The position numbers and the translations under genes are program-made. A stretch of 47,676 bases of DNA from Promethearchaeota archaeon (GTDB lineage: Archaea > Asgardarchaeota > Lokiarchaeia > Sigynarchaeales > SOKP01): NCBI GenBank assembly GCA_030605085.1, contig JAUWBH010000019.1:1-47676 (forward strand), written 5' to 3'. How positions within the stretch are numbered: position 1 is the first letter of the stretch; every line of letters starts with the position of its first letter. Shown here piece by piece: positions 1 to 7,895 of this stretch. The notes under the pieces are model-generated. The model did not search any database. It was not told where the DNA came from and worked only from the letters and a program-made list of their open reading frames with translations.

Positions 1-705
1 GCCTATAGCGACGAAATTCACAAATGTTATAATTGTAACGCTAAATATCATGGCTGCTGCGCATCACGATATTCTATTATAAAAAATATTGGTTTTAAAC
101 ATATTTTTCGTTGTCCATCGTGTGAGACTCTGTTAAAACTCGATGAGGACTATGTCGATCTCGTATACGAAGAAGATCTTGAAGAGGGAAGAGAACTTGA
201 ATTACCACAAGAATTTAAAACTGAACATGAATTTGTAAACGCCCCTGAACTTGAAGCAGCAAAGGAATTTGAAACCGAAAAAGAATTTGTAGAAGCACCT
301 GAACTTGAAGCAGCAAAGGAATTTGAAACCGAAAAAGAATTGGAAGTGACCCAACAATTGGAAATTGATCAAGAACCAGTAGTCGAACAAGAAAGGGTAG
401 TAGAATTAGAAAAAGAGCCCTCTATAGAAGAAGAAATTGTTGAGATAAAGAAACCTCCACCTCCAAAGAAAAAGATTAAAGTTGGAGGATATTTTGGTCA
501 CGAGGTTGAAATTAGAGCCAATAATTATTCAACAAGCGAAGTAAATGAAGTAAAAATTATAGAACCTACAAAAAACGAAGTACCGCGCTCCATTACTGCA
601 CTCCGCCCTCCAAGAAAGAGAGTATCTATAAAAATCTGTACGGTTTGTGGCATTCCCGTGAAACACAAAATTGATTGTCCTAACTGTGGAGCTAGGATAG
701 ATTGA
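1..705 (+). CDS. RING/PHD-like zinc-finger protein with C-terminal zinc ribbon (5' partial)
   Basis: The reading frame is open from the first base to the TGA at 703-705, so the true start lies before the window; the ATG/TTG candidates near 340 are internal. Residues about 9-42 carry a treble-clef pattern, CYNC-x4-YH-x2-C and then CPSC about 20 residues later, as in prokaryotic RING/PHD-like fingers. An acidic low-complexity linker follows, with an 18-residue tandem duplication and a Pro/Lys patch. The last 25 residues form a CxxC...CxxC zinc ribbon (CTVC, CPNC). The layout of two zinc modules joined by a charged linker suggests a scaffold or a protein/nucleic-acid binding role. A role as ubiquitin ligase would be speculation, because the first half of the finger is outside the window. 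Confidence 0.75.
   Translation, partial: AYSDEIHKCYNCNAKYHGCCASRYSIIKNIGFKHIFRCPSCETLLKLDEDYVDLVYEEDLEEGRELELPQEFKTEHEFVNAPELEAAKEFETEKEFVEAPELEAAKEFETEKELEVTQQLEIDQEPVVEQERVVELEKEPSIEEEIVEIKKPPPPKKKIKVGGYFGHEVEIRANNYSTSEVNEVKIIEPTKNEVPRSITALRPPRKRVSIKICTVCGIPVKHKIDCPNCGARID
229..336 (+). repeat. 54-bp in-frame tandem duplication (2 copies)
   Basis: Two direct copies of 54 bp (229-282 and 283-336) encode an 18-residue acidic unit beginning EFV and ending ETEK. The copies differ at only a few positions, so the duplication is recent and keeps the frame of the zinc-finger gene. Confidence 0.85.
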
Positions 706-857
706 TTATAATATTATCTAATTTTACTAATTCGGATTAAACAGCAAAAATAATTTATAATTTTGATTTTTATAATATTTTATAGATTTTGATTAATATT
801 TTGTGAATATTTTAAAAAATATCTTGAAACTTAAAATCTAAAGAAACTATCTTAAGA

Positions 858-1415
858 ATGTATTCTACTCCATATACGATTTATAAAGATTACGAAGAAA
901 AAATTTTAGATCAACATTCCGCATCAGAATTATTAATTTCTTTAATAGAGAATAGTGATAGTGAGGAGCTAAGAGTGGAATGCGTCAAAATTCTATGCAA
1001 AATTGGTTTTAAAAGCCATAAAATATTTAAGTTTTTAGAGAATTTGTTAATTTCGGATATAAATGAATCTATAAGAAGAACAGCATTTAAAGGAATTAAA
1101 AAAAACTTTTTATTGAAAGCGCTAAAACCTATTATGTGGTCCATTGAAAATGAAAAAACTCTTCTCTTAATTCCGTTAATAGAAGTTCTAGCAGAGATAG
1201 ATTGTTTAAAATGTAAAAGAATATTAATAGATAAAATAAAAAAATTTGACGAAGAATATTTAAGGATTTCATTAGATAATGCAGATTTAGAGAAAATAAA
1301 TATAGATAAATTAAAAGAAACATTTTTTAATTACCTCTTTACAAATTCCCTTAATGCTCTCTATTTCCACAGACACAAAATTCCCCTCGCTTTCGATTTT
1401 TACGATTTTGAATAA
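858..1415 (+). CDS. HEAT-repeat-like alpha-helical protein
   Basis: The 185-residue product is predicted to be all helical. It has paired amphipathic helices of HEAT type, for example SASELLISLIENSDSEELR, then VECVKILCKIG, then a second pair ending in NESIRRTAFKGI. These helical hairpins usually mediate protein-protein contact. There is no signal peptide or membrane segment. The last 30 residues (about 150-185) do not fit the repeat and may be the start of a lost domain, but the stop is clean and the next gene begins 24 bp later in the same direction, so the two may be cotranscribed. The partner and function are unknown. Confidence 0.7.
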   Translation: MYSTPYTIYKDYEEKILDQHSASELLISLIENSDSEELRVECVKILCKIGFKSHKIFKFLENLLISDINESIRRTAFKGIKKNFLLKALKPIMWSIENEKTLLLIPLIEVLAEIDCLKCKRILIDKIKKFDEEYLRISLDNADLEKINIDKLKETFFNYLFTNSLNALYFHRHKIPLAFDFYDFE

Positions 1416-1439
1416 ATATAGAATTAAGAAAGGTATTAA

Positions 1440-2513
1440 ATGCCACATTTAGAGATTGATTTAAAAAAAATTCACTATAACGCAAAGACATTAAAGAGAA
1501 TTTTTGATTCAAAAAAAGTTTCAATAATGGGTATTACAAAAGTCACATTAGGAAATCCTACAATTGCGAAAACATTAGTCGAAGCAGGAATTACATGTTT
1601 AGGGGATTCTCGGATTGATAACATTATTCGAATGAAAAAGAATGGTGTTAAAGCGAAGTTTGTATTAATAAGAAATCCTTCTCTTAGCGAAATCCCTCTT
1701 GTTATTAAATATGCTGATACAAGTTTAAACACTGAACTTAAAACAATAGAAAAACTTTCTGAGGAATCTCTCCAACAAGGTAAAAAACATGGAGTGATTC
1801 TCATGGTTGAAATGGGAGATCTAAGGGAGGGGATAATGCCTAAAGACCTTGAATATATTGTAGAAAGGGTACTTGAATTAAATGGTGTTGAACTTCTAGG
1901 AATTGGAACAAATCTGAAATGTTTTGCTGGAGTAAAACCTGATGAGAAGAATATGAAAGAATTTTCTGAAATTGGAGCTAAGCTTCAAAAAAAATTTGGC
2001 TTAAAATTTCAAGTTATTTCCGGAGGAAATTCTGCAAATTATGACTGGATAATGTCTACAAACGATAAAGGTTTAATTAATAACCTAAGAATTGGCACTG
2101 TTATATTGTTTGGTGTAGAGGGAATTAGAGAAGATCCAATTCCGAACTTATATCAAGATACATTTACTTTTGTGGCAGAAATCGTTGAAATAAAGAAGAA
2201 GCCATTATATCCTAAAGGTACAATAACTACAAATGCATTTGGAGAACCCTCCATTTTTCAAAATAGAGATAAATACGAATTTAGGGAAGGGTATAGGAAT
2301 CACGCGCTTCTCAATGCAGGAAGGCAGGACATTCAAGAAAAAGGATTATTCCCTAACGATGATATTGAAATATTGAGTGCTTCAAGTGATTATATAATTG
2401 TTGACTTAAAAGATAATGATTTTAAATTAGGCGATGAACTGAGATTTAACGTTAATTATGAAGCACTTTTAGGAGCTATGACAAGCCCTTTCATTTCAAA
2501 AGTTTTTGTTTGA
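1440..2513 (+). CDS. PLP-dependent alanine/ornithine racemase family enzyme
   Basis: The 357-residue protein looks like the Orr/YhfX branch of alanine-racemase-fold enzymes: the N-terminus MPHLEIDLKKIHYNAK, the PLP-lysine motif GITKVTLGNP (Lys about 34), the phosphate-binding VISGGNSAN segment around residue 195, and the C-terminal LNAGRQDI and beta domain. Family members interconvert L- and D-amino acids, with ornithine or alanine as the usual substrates; the sequence alone does not decide the substrate. AGGT lies 7 nt before the ATG. It sits 24 bp behind the HEAT gene. A decarboxylase of the related fold type lies 4 kb downstream on the other strand, but nothing links the two directly. Confidence 0.85.
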   Translation: MPHLEIDLKKIHYNAKTLKRIFDSKKVSIMGITKVTLGNPTIAKTLVEAGITCLGDSRIDNIIRMKKNGVKAKFVLIRNPSLSEIPLVIKYADTSLNTELKTIEKLSEESLQQGKKHGVILMVEMGDLREGIMPKDLEYIVERVLELNGVELLGIGTNLKCFAGVKPDEKNMKEFSEIGAKLQKKFGLKFQVISGGNSANYDWIMSTNDKGLINNLRIGTVILFGVEGIREDPIPNLYQDTFTFVAEIVEIKKKPLYPKGTITTNAFGEPSIFQNRDKYEFREGYRNHALLNAGRQDIQEKGLFPNDDIEILSASSDYIIVDLKDNDFKLGDELRFNVNYEALLGAMTSPFISKVFV

Positions 2514-3050
2514 AATTAAAATTAACAATGTGTTTTAGTATTTTCTTATAGTCAAAAAAATCAATAATATTTATACCAAATATTATCAAATAATTTTATT
2601 TTTGTAATTATTTCGAAAGTACTACTGTAAATTAGAAATCCTTTACACTATAGACGCTTAAATACTTTAACTCAATATTAACATATTGAGGTGTTCCCTC
2701 AATAGTAAAAAGGCTTTCTCGCATCGAGAATGGAAGAGTATAACTGAAAGCCCGTCCAGCGCAGTTCTGGATGGCGCCCTTTCGGAGTAGAAACGCATTC
2801 CCAAATTCCGTAGCGGTTGATGGGATAGAGGCGTTCGGACTAATGCCACAAATAATTGAACAAAATATTGTTGATAATATTATTTGAAATAATTTGAATA
2901 TCATTTTATTCATTTTAATAGTCTTCCATGAGAATAAGAATAGTCATTTAAATCATCTTTTTCTATTTTTTTAAAAATTAACTTATTAATGGTATAAATT
3001 ACATCTAATGCTAATTAAAGATTTATTTTATGAATTAGTAACTCAATTAT
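2514..3050. other. 537-bp intergenic region with a higher-GC patch
   Basis: I see no convincing gene here. The edges are extremely AT-rich, while 2684-2855 is distinctly richer in G+C and full of complementary segments. Two overlapping minus-strand ORFs cover the patch, but neither looks like a protein family. Position 2661-2675 repeats exactly a 15-mer found at 9875-9889. Confidence 0.5.
2684..2855. ncRNA. Candidate structured RNA or rRNA-derived patch
   Basis: Several perfect or near-perfect stems are visible: TTGAGG/CCTCAA near 2686-2704, TTCTCG-CAT-CGAGAA near 2716-2730 nested in GGCTTTC/GAAAGCC, GTCCAG/CTGGAT near 2754-2772, and a long hairpin near 2790-2838 built from AACGC/GCGTT, CCCA/TGGG and CCG-TAG-CGG. 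A G+C-rich island in AT-rich intergenic DNA is a common sign of RNA. The family and strand are not recognised. I could not fit RNase P RNA, SRP RNA or 5S rRNA convincingly. The final segment GGTTGATGGGAT has a faint resemblance to a 23S 3'-terminal helix. Confidence 0.3.
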
Positions 3051-3992
3051 ATGAATGAATTAGAGTCGGAAAAAACACAAGTTAGTCCTAGAGTTTCTAA
3101 AATTTGTATGTTTTTTTCAGCAGCATGTATGGGAAATGTAGGGTTACTAGTTACTCTTTTGGGAAATTATCCTATATACACAATTGTGTTATTAAGAGGA
3201 ATTTTTGGAACCTTTTTTTTAACATTATTTATGATAAAAAGTCGTTCATTTTCAAGAGATTTTTTGAAAGAATCTATGAAATTACATTGGAAGCCTCTCT
3301 TTATTTGTGGTTTAATTTACCCTATCGTTATTTATCTGTATTTTTATAGCATATCGATATCTGGTTATGCAATAGCCGCCTTTTTATTATATACAAGCGG
3401 TATATTTGTACTTATATTTTTAATAATAACCAAGGAAGAAAAGGTTTCGAAAATAACCCTAGTTAGTTTCATTTTGGCAATCGTGGGAGTATCAATAATT
3501 ATGGAATTCTGGACTGGTGAGGGATTAACTTCAGGCATCTTTTTTGGGCTTCTTTCAGGCTTAACTTTATCTATTTTTGTTTTTTATAAGAAAAAGATTT
3601 ACATGAAAAGAAATAAGGATACCCAATTATTGAAGACAGAAGGAAATTTTGATACGTTCTTAGCTTGGTGGTCAACTATTTTCATAATTTTTGTTTTTTT
3701 GCCTTTAGGTGCAACAGATCTAATTAGATTAACTCTTTTTGATTTAATTTTGGCGTTAATTTTAGGCTTTTTTCCGACGGCATTGGCTTTTACGTTATAT
3801 AATGTTGGAATAAAAAACGATAAAGGTGGTAATATTATTATTATCTCGTATTTTGAACCAGTGATGGCAACAATACTTACTATTATCTTTTTAAGAGAAC
3901 TATCCATCTTTACAATAATAGGAGGAACTTTAATTTTAATTTCCAATGTAGCTGTTTTGAAGTATGCTGGACGAGATTTAAAAATTCATTAA
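3051..3992 (+). CDS. EamA/DMT-family membrane transporter
   Basis: The 313-residue polytopic protein has about ten hydrophobic helices arranged as two five-helix halves, the EamA (drug/metabolite transporter) plan. The first half starts at about residue 15 and shows the LRGIFGTFFL element; the second half begins at about residue 165 and ends in a typical ILISNVAVL helix. A basic loop (KKKIYMKRNK, about 180-190) separates the halves. Such proteins export amino acids, metabolites or drugs; the substrate cannot be read from sequence. It is monocistronic as far as visible, with AT-rich gaps on both sides. Confidence 0.85.
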   Translation: MNELESEKTQVSPRVSKICMFFSAACMGNVGLLVTLLGNYPIYTIVLLRGIFGTFFLTLFMIKSRSFSRDFLKESMKLHWKPLFICGLIYPIVIYLYFYSISISGYAIAAFLLYTSGIFVLIFLIITKEEKVSKITLVSFILAIVGVSIIMEFWTGEGLTSGIFFGLLSGLTLSIFVFYKKKIYMKRNKDTQLLKTEGNFDTFLAWWSTIFIIFVFLPLGATDLIRLTLFDLILALILGFFPTALAFTLYNVGIKNDKGGNIIIISYFEPVMATILTIIFLRELSIFTIIGGTLILISNVAVLKYAGRDLKIH

Positions 3993-4086
3993 TTATTTTT
4001 AGATGTTTACTCTATTATACCATGCCCCTATTAAAAGATTTCAATGTTAGGCGTTAATGCACTATCTTGAGTTGTAATTGGAGTAC

Positions 4087-4138
4087 CTATTACGCAAATT
4101 AATCAGAAAATCATTCCTAAAACTATTACGCAAATTAA
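4087..4138 (+). repeat. 16-bp direct repeats, 36 bp apart
   Basis: CTATTACGCAAATTAA occurs at 4087-4102 and again at 4123-4138 without mismatch, immediately left of a long palindrome. It could be a binding site pair or the trace of a small duplication. Confidence 0.8.
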
Positions 4139-4141
4139 GCG

Positions 4142-4170
4142 TTTTGAATTCATAATTTATGAATTCAAAA
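4142..4170. repeat. Perfect 14-bp inverted repeat (palindrome) with A-run
   Basis: TTTTGAATTCATAA at 4142-4155 is matched perfectly by its reverse complement at 4157-4170 with one base between. A run of 13 A follows (4167-4179). In the minus direction this reads as a T-run followed by a hairpin, so it is not a canonical plus-strand terminator. Cruciform, protein site or bidirectional transcription end are all possible. Confidence 0.7.
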
Positions 4171-4411
4171 AAAAAAAAATAAAGTAAGTTCAATGGAAAA
4201 TTTAAATTGCTTTCCATACTGCTCGAAAATTCCATCCCATTTCTTAGTGTAAGTAATCACCTATTCTTTTTTCTTTTTGGAATCAAAATCTATTTAAATT
4301 AAACGATTTAAAATTTGAAAGGAATCAATTAATTAATCCAAAATTATTTACCTATATAAAACTTAGTTTACTGAATTAGTCAATAAAAATTGGTTTGTTT
4401 GAAATAAAAAT

Positions 4412-5563
4412 ATGAATACAATTTGGGATACTGAAGCTGATAGGATTCAAAAAGGAGACAACCTAAGAGATATCTCACCTCTAAATGATAAAACGAAAAA
4501 AGATGATAATGGCTATACACATTACATATTCCGGAAAATTCTGTTTAATAATCTATGGTATGAGATTCCTAACGACGAATTAGAATTATTTAAAAATTTC
4601 ATAAACGGTGGTTCAAGAGCGTATCCATCCGACGGTAGCGTTCCGTGTGATATAGTTGCTAAAGAAGCGAGAATTATTCTTAATAAAATAGTAGAAATCT
4701 CTAATAATCCGAATCACCAATATTACAATGACGCGCGTGAAGCATTTAAAAATGGTAAATTTGCTCTAGTCCGGGGTACGATGAAACTTTATTTAGGTAA
4801 GTATACTACAAGAGATTGGAGAAGAAAAAGATTTACTGACGATATTGATTTCTGGATCTTTAAAGTTCATTTATTTGAATATACATTAAAACAAACAGGT
4901 TGGGTAAAGAACAAAAAAACAAGAGAATGGGAAAAACGGGTTCAATGGGTCAATCTATTTGCAAATAAAAAAAGAGAAAATGTGATTATTGCGGCTAACG
5001 ACCTAAATCAATTACTCGATTTCGGAGCAGGGCGCTATCTTGAAGGTTCAAACCTTAAAGAAATTTTCAATAAAAAATTAAAAAGAGGGCACGATGTTGA
5101 TCTGAGCGATTTAATCAACGTAATTTTAGTTAATAATGGGATTAATGGTAAACATAAAGAAGAATGGCTTAACGCTTGGACTTCTTTTGAGGAAGCAGCA
5201 AATACCAGAAATACGAGAATTACTTCCAACATAATTAGTTTATTTCGGTATATGCTTGCAATTGCCGATCACTTAGAAAAAGTAAGTAAATCAATAAGAA
5301 AACATCACAATCTCATTCTTGATAAAAATCAATATTCAGATAAAGAGTTGACTAGGATTTGTAGAACCTCAATTCATTGGTTAGAACATTTATCAACTCA
5401 AGGACCAGACGCAACTAGGAGGATGATTCACGATTTTTTAATTGAACAAGGAAAAATTAAGCCCCAACATTCACAAAATCTTAAGAATTTTGCCCATAAG
5501 TTATTAAATTTACTTAATTCTAAATATAAACATCTTAAAATTATCTTTGAGGTTGAAAACTAG
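4412..5563 (+). CDS. Hypothetical protein with nucleotidyltransferase-like DxD motif
   Basis: The 383-residue protein is not firmly recognised. Around residues 118-146 it reads LVRGTMKLYLGKY, a gap, and then KRFTDDIDFWIF. This resembles the G-T...T-x-D-I-D-F core of AbiEii/MenT-type and related minimal nucleotidyltransferases (normally KGGTAL...R.S.DIDF). The rest is helical and charged, with a His-rich segment near 300 (KHHNLIL) and no membrane helix. If the assignment holds, the enzyme would transfer a nucleotide to protein, RNA or a small molecule. No antitoxin partner stands next to it, because the next gene is a GNAT of foreign composition. A TATA-like element precedes it. Confidence 0.5.
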   Translation: MNTIWDTEADRIQKGDNLRDISPLNDKTKKDDNGYTHYIFRKILFNNLWYEIPNDELELFKNFINGGSRAYPSDGSVPCDIVAKEARIILNKIVEISNNPNHQYYNDAREAFKNGKFALVRGTMKLYLGKYTTRDWRRKRFTDDIDFWIFKVHLFEYTLKQTGWVKNKKTREWEKRVQWVNLFANKKRENVIIAANDLNQLLDFGAGRYLEGSNLKEIFNKKLKRGHDVDLSDLINVILVNNGINGKHKEEWLNAWTSFEEAANTRNTRITSNIISLFRYMLAIADHLEKVSKSIRKHHNLILDKNQYSDKELTRICRTSIHWLEHLSTQGPDATRRMIHDFLIEQGKIKPQHSQNLKNFAHKLLNLLNSKYKHLKIIFEVEN

Positions 5564-5621
5564 CAATCAATTTATTGATTGTGAAAAATAAAATATATTC
5601 ATGAGAAAACAATAGGGTGCG

Positions 5622-6275
5622 ATGATGGAAAAAAAAGAAGAGATTTTATTTGAAAGGGCAGAGTTAGAAGAAAAATCCTATTATTGTCGTCCAATGCAGG
5701 TTACTGATTTTGGAATTATTGAATGTGTTCACTGGAAGTCAGCCGACCATGTTCAGGAATACATTGAAAAACAAAACATTGCTTCAATGCTAGCTTTCGA
5801 CGGTTCATGTTATCTGGGCCAGCTCTATTTACAGGAATACGATCCACAGTTCAGTGAACAAGGGGGATGGACCGGTGACCGACCTTGGGCGGATTTTCAG
5901 ATTGCCGAACCTCTTGGATTGGAGGGGCGCTTTCTAACGCTTGGATGCTACCACATCGGTCGTCTACCTAATGGCAAACAGATCTCCTCGTTATGGGGGC
6001 GTGGTATAGGAAAAGCGCTATTGAAGGCTGTAATTGAATGGTACCAATCACAGCAAGAAATTGATGGTCTCGTTTCATGGGGCCTTGTGCCCGGATCGAA
6101 AAAACTTCTTCAGTGGGCTGGACAGATGCCATATACTATCTATAGAAAGTTTGGTTTTCGAGAGATAAAAAGAGTCCGTGATCCACGTCTTGAACAAGAC
6201 CTTGCTGATATTGACACAACTTCAGCAAAAGAAGATATAGCTATGTTAAGGGTAATGTTATTAACTCGGGACTGA
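5622..6275 (+). CDS. GNAT-family N-acetyltransferase
   Basis: The 217-residue protein has a GNAT fold: acetyl-CoA pyrophosphate-binding motif A reads GRGIGKALLKAVIEW at about 126-140, and the fold closes with IYRKFGF near 176. GNATs move an acetyl group from acetyl-CoA to an amine; the acceptor here is unknown. Base composition is clearly richer in G+C than the neighbours and many codons end in C or G, suggesting acquisition from a bacterial donor. GGGTG lies just before two adjacent ATG codons (5622 and 5625). Confidence 0.8.
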   Translation: MMEKKEEILFERAELEEKSYYCRPMQVTDFGIIECVHWKSADHVQEYIEKQNIASMLAFDGSCYLGQLYLQEYDPQFSEQGGWTGDRPWADFQIAEPLGLEGRFLTLGCYHIGRLPNGKQISSLWGRGIGKALLKAVIEWYQSQQEIDGLVSWGLVPGSKKLLQWAGQMPYTIYRKFGFREIKRVRDPRLEQDLADIDTTSAKEDIAMLRVMLLTRD

Positions 6276-6394
6276 TTTCGCACATAATCCTGCCATTATC
6301 TTTTAATGAAGATTTTTAGTAGAATTGAAAGAATTTCCTAATATCATTTTATCCATTTTTAATGAGTTTAAAAAAAAAATGAAAAAAATAACCT

Positions 6395-7639
6395 CTATTG
6401 ACTTTCACTCAAAATCAAATTAGCTAATTCTTCATTTGTAAGTCTTTTTCTGACAAGTTTAGGTTTTTCGTTAACAATTAATACTTCTGAAGGCATCGTA
6501 CGTAAATTATAAACTCCACCCATAGCATAACAATATGCACCTGCATTTTGTATGGCTAGATAATCTCCTTCTCTAATCTCGGACATATCTCTTTGTATTG
6601 CAAAACAATCTCCATTTTCACAGATGTTTCCGCATATATCATATTTCTTTAATTCACCATCAGGATTAGATAAATTAAGAATATGATGATAAGCTTCATA
6701 AAACATAGGTCTAATTAATTGGGGAAATCCAGAATTTGTACCTGCAAAAAGTCTTCCCCTGTTATTTTTCATAGTGTTTACCTGAATAACCAAATAGCCA
6801 GATTCCGCAACTATATATTTACCGGGTTCAAAACACATTGTAAGTTCCTTGCCATATTCTTTACAAAATCTTGAAAATATTTCGGTAATACCTTTACCGA
6901 ATGAGCTGTAGTCGATCCTTTTTTCATAGGGTTTATAAGGCACTTTAAAACCGCCACCAAAATCTATAAACTCTAGATCTGGAAAATCTTCTTTTCTCGC
7001 AATACTTAGTGTGTTTTTCATGCTCTGGTAAACTTTTTCAGTTTCAAAAATTCCAGAACCCGTATGTTCATGTATTCCAATGACCTTTAAATTGTGTTTT
7101 TGAACAAGCTCCTTTATTTTGGGTACATCTTGCATGAGTATTCCGAATTTAGTTAAAGAACCTCCAGTCTGAACTTTCTTATGGAAACCTGCAACTACAT
7201 CAGGATTTATCCTTATACAAATTTCAGAATTTGGAAATGCTGTTCCATATTTTTCGAGTCTTGACAAGGATCCAACCGTAAATAATACACCTAACTTTTT
7301 TACTTCATGCATTTCTTCTTCAGTTATATTATTTGCAGTATAAATTAACCTATCTGTGGTAAATCCTGTTTTTAATGCTAAATGAAGTTCTCCGGGGCTC
7401 ACGGTATCAAGAAAAGCATTATTCTTACAAAGCAATTTCAATATACCTACATTATAATTTGCTTTTATTGAGTAATATATCCTCAGTTTAGACCATTTGA
7501 TGAAGTTATACAACTCTTTATATCTTTTTAAAATAAGATCTCCATCATAGATATAAAGTGGAGTCCCAAATTCTTCAGCTAATTGAATTAATTGTTCGTT
7601 ACTTATAGTTTGTATAATATTTGACGAGTTTGACGAAAT
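6395..7639 (-). CDS. lysA: Diaminopimelate/ornithine-type PLP decarboxylase (LysA-like), non-standard start
   Basis: This is a fold-III PLP decarboxylase. It shows the PLP lysine in YYSIKANYN, the phosphate loop FGGGFKVP, EPGKYIVAESG, the catalytic cysteine in ICENGDCF and the closing GAYCYAMGG. A TTG at 7511-7513 would give only 372 residues and would cut off the conserved N-terminus; the same frame runs on upstream and encodes EEFGTPLYIYDGDL, which belongs to the family. Between the upstream TGA (7646-7648) and 7513 there is no in-frame ATG, GTG or TTG. An ATT at 7637-7639 sits 6 nt after GGTGA and gives 414 residues, the normal length. The likely reaction is meso-diaminopimelate to lysine; an ornithine or carboxynorspermidine substrate is the alternative. 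Confidence 0.8.
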   Translation of the reverse strand: MSSNSSNIIQTISNEQLIQLAEEFGTPLYIYDGDLILKRYKELYNFIKWSKLRIYYSIKANYNVGILKLLCKNNAFLDTVSPGELHLALKTGFTTDRLIYTANNITEEEMHEVKKLGVLFTVGSLSRLEKYGTAFPNSEICIRINPDVVAGFHKKVQTGGSLTKFGILMQDVPKIKELVQKHNLKVIGIHEHTGSGIFETEKVYQSMKNTLSIARKEDFPDLEFIDFGGGFKVPYKPYEKRIDYSSFGKGITEIFSRFCKEYGKELTMCFEPGKYIVAESGYLVIQVNTMKNNRGRLFAGTNSGFPQLIRPMFYEAYHHILNLSNPDGELKKYDICGNICENGDCFAIQRDMSEIREGDYLAIQNAGAYCYAMGGVYNLRTMPSEVLIVNEKPKLVRKRLTNEELANLILSESQ

Positions 7640-7895
7640 TTCTCTTCACCTTGTAATTTCAATATATAATTTCTAAATTATTCAGGATTATACTTCGTTA
7701 CTAGCTTTAATTTCATCTTCAATTGTTATTTGAATAGAGGATTCTATTATTTTATATTTTTCGAATAAATTATCATTTATTTTTGAAATTAGATTGTTAT
7801 AAAATTTTCATAAAATTCTTTAACAATTTTTAACAAATTTAATAAAATTAATGGTGATATATTATAAACTTTTTAAGGGTGAATTTTCTTAGAAG
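7640..7895. other. Divergent intergenic region with coding scraps
   Basis: This 256-bp gap separates the decarboxylase (minus) from the GNAT-PfkB gene (plus). On the minus strand, 7688-7805 reads as a charged peptide ending IEDEIKASNEV before TAA but has no start, so it may be the remains of a gene. GGTGA near 7878 serves the plus-strand gene. TTTAACAA occurs twice near 7819-7836. Confidence 0.4.

Larger units (their letters stand above)
3993..4411. other. 419-bp AT-rich intergenic region with repeats
   Basis: No gene is visible. The stretch holds a pair of 16-bp direct repeats, a perfect palindrome followed by an A-run, and a TATA-like TATATAAAA segment near 4353 that could serve the gene starting at 4412. 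Confidence 0.5.

Noticed and set aside
2700..2852. 5S rRNA on the minus strand
   Set aside because: CCCATC and ACGGAA occur in a similar order, but the invariant CGAAC loop is missing and no closing helix I is found.
2632..2913. 93-residue minus-strand ORF over the hairpin patch
   Set aside because: The composition follows the stems, two frames are open at once, and no family is recognised.
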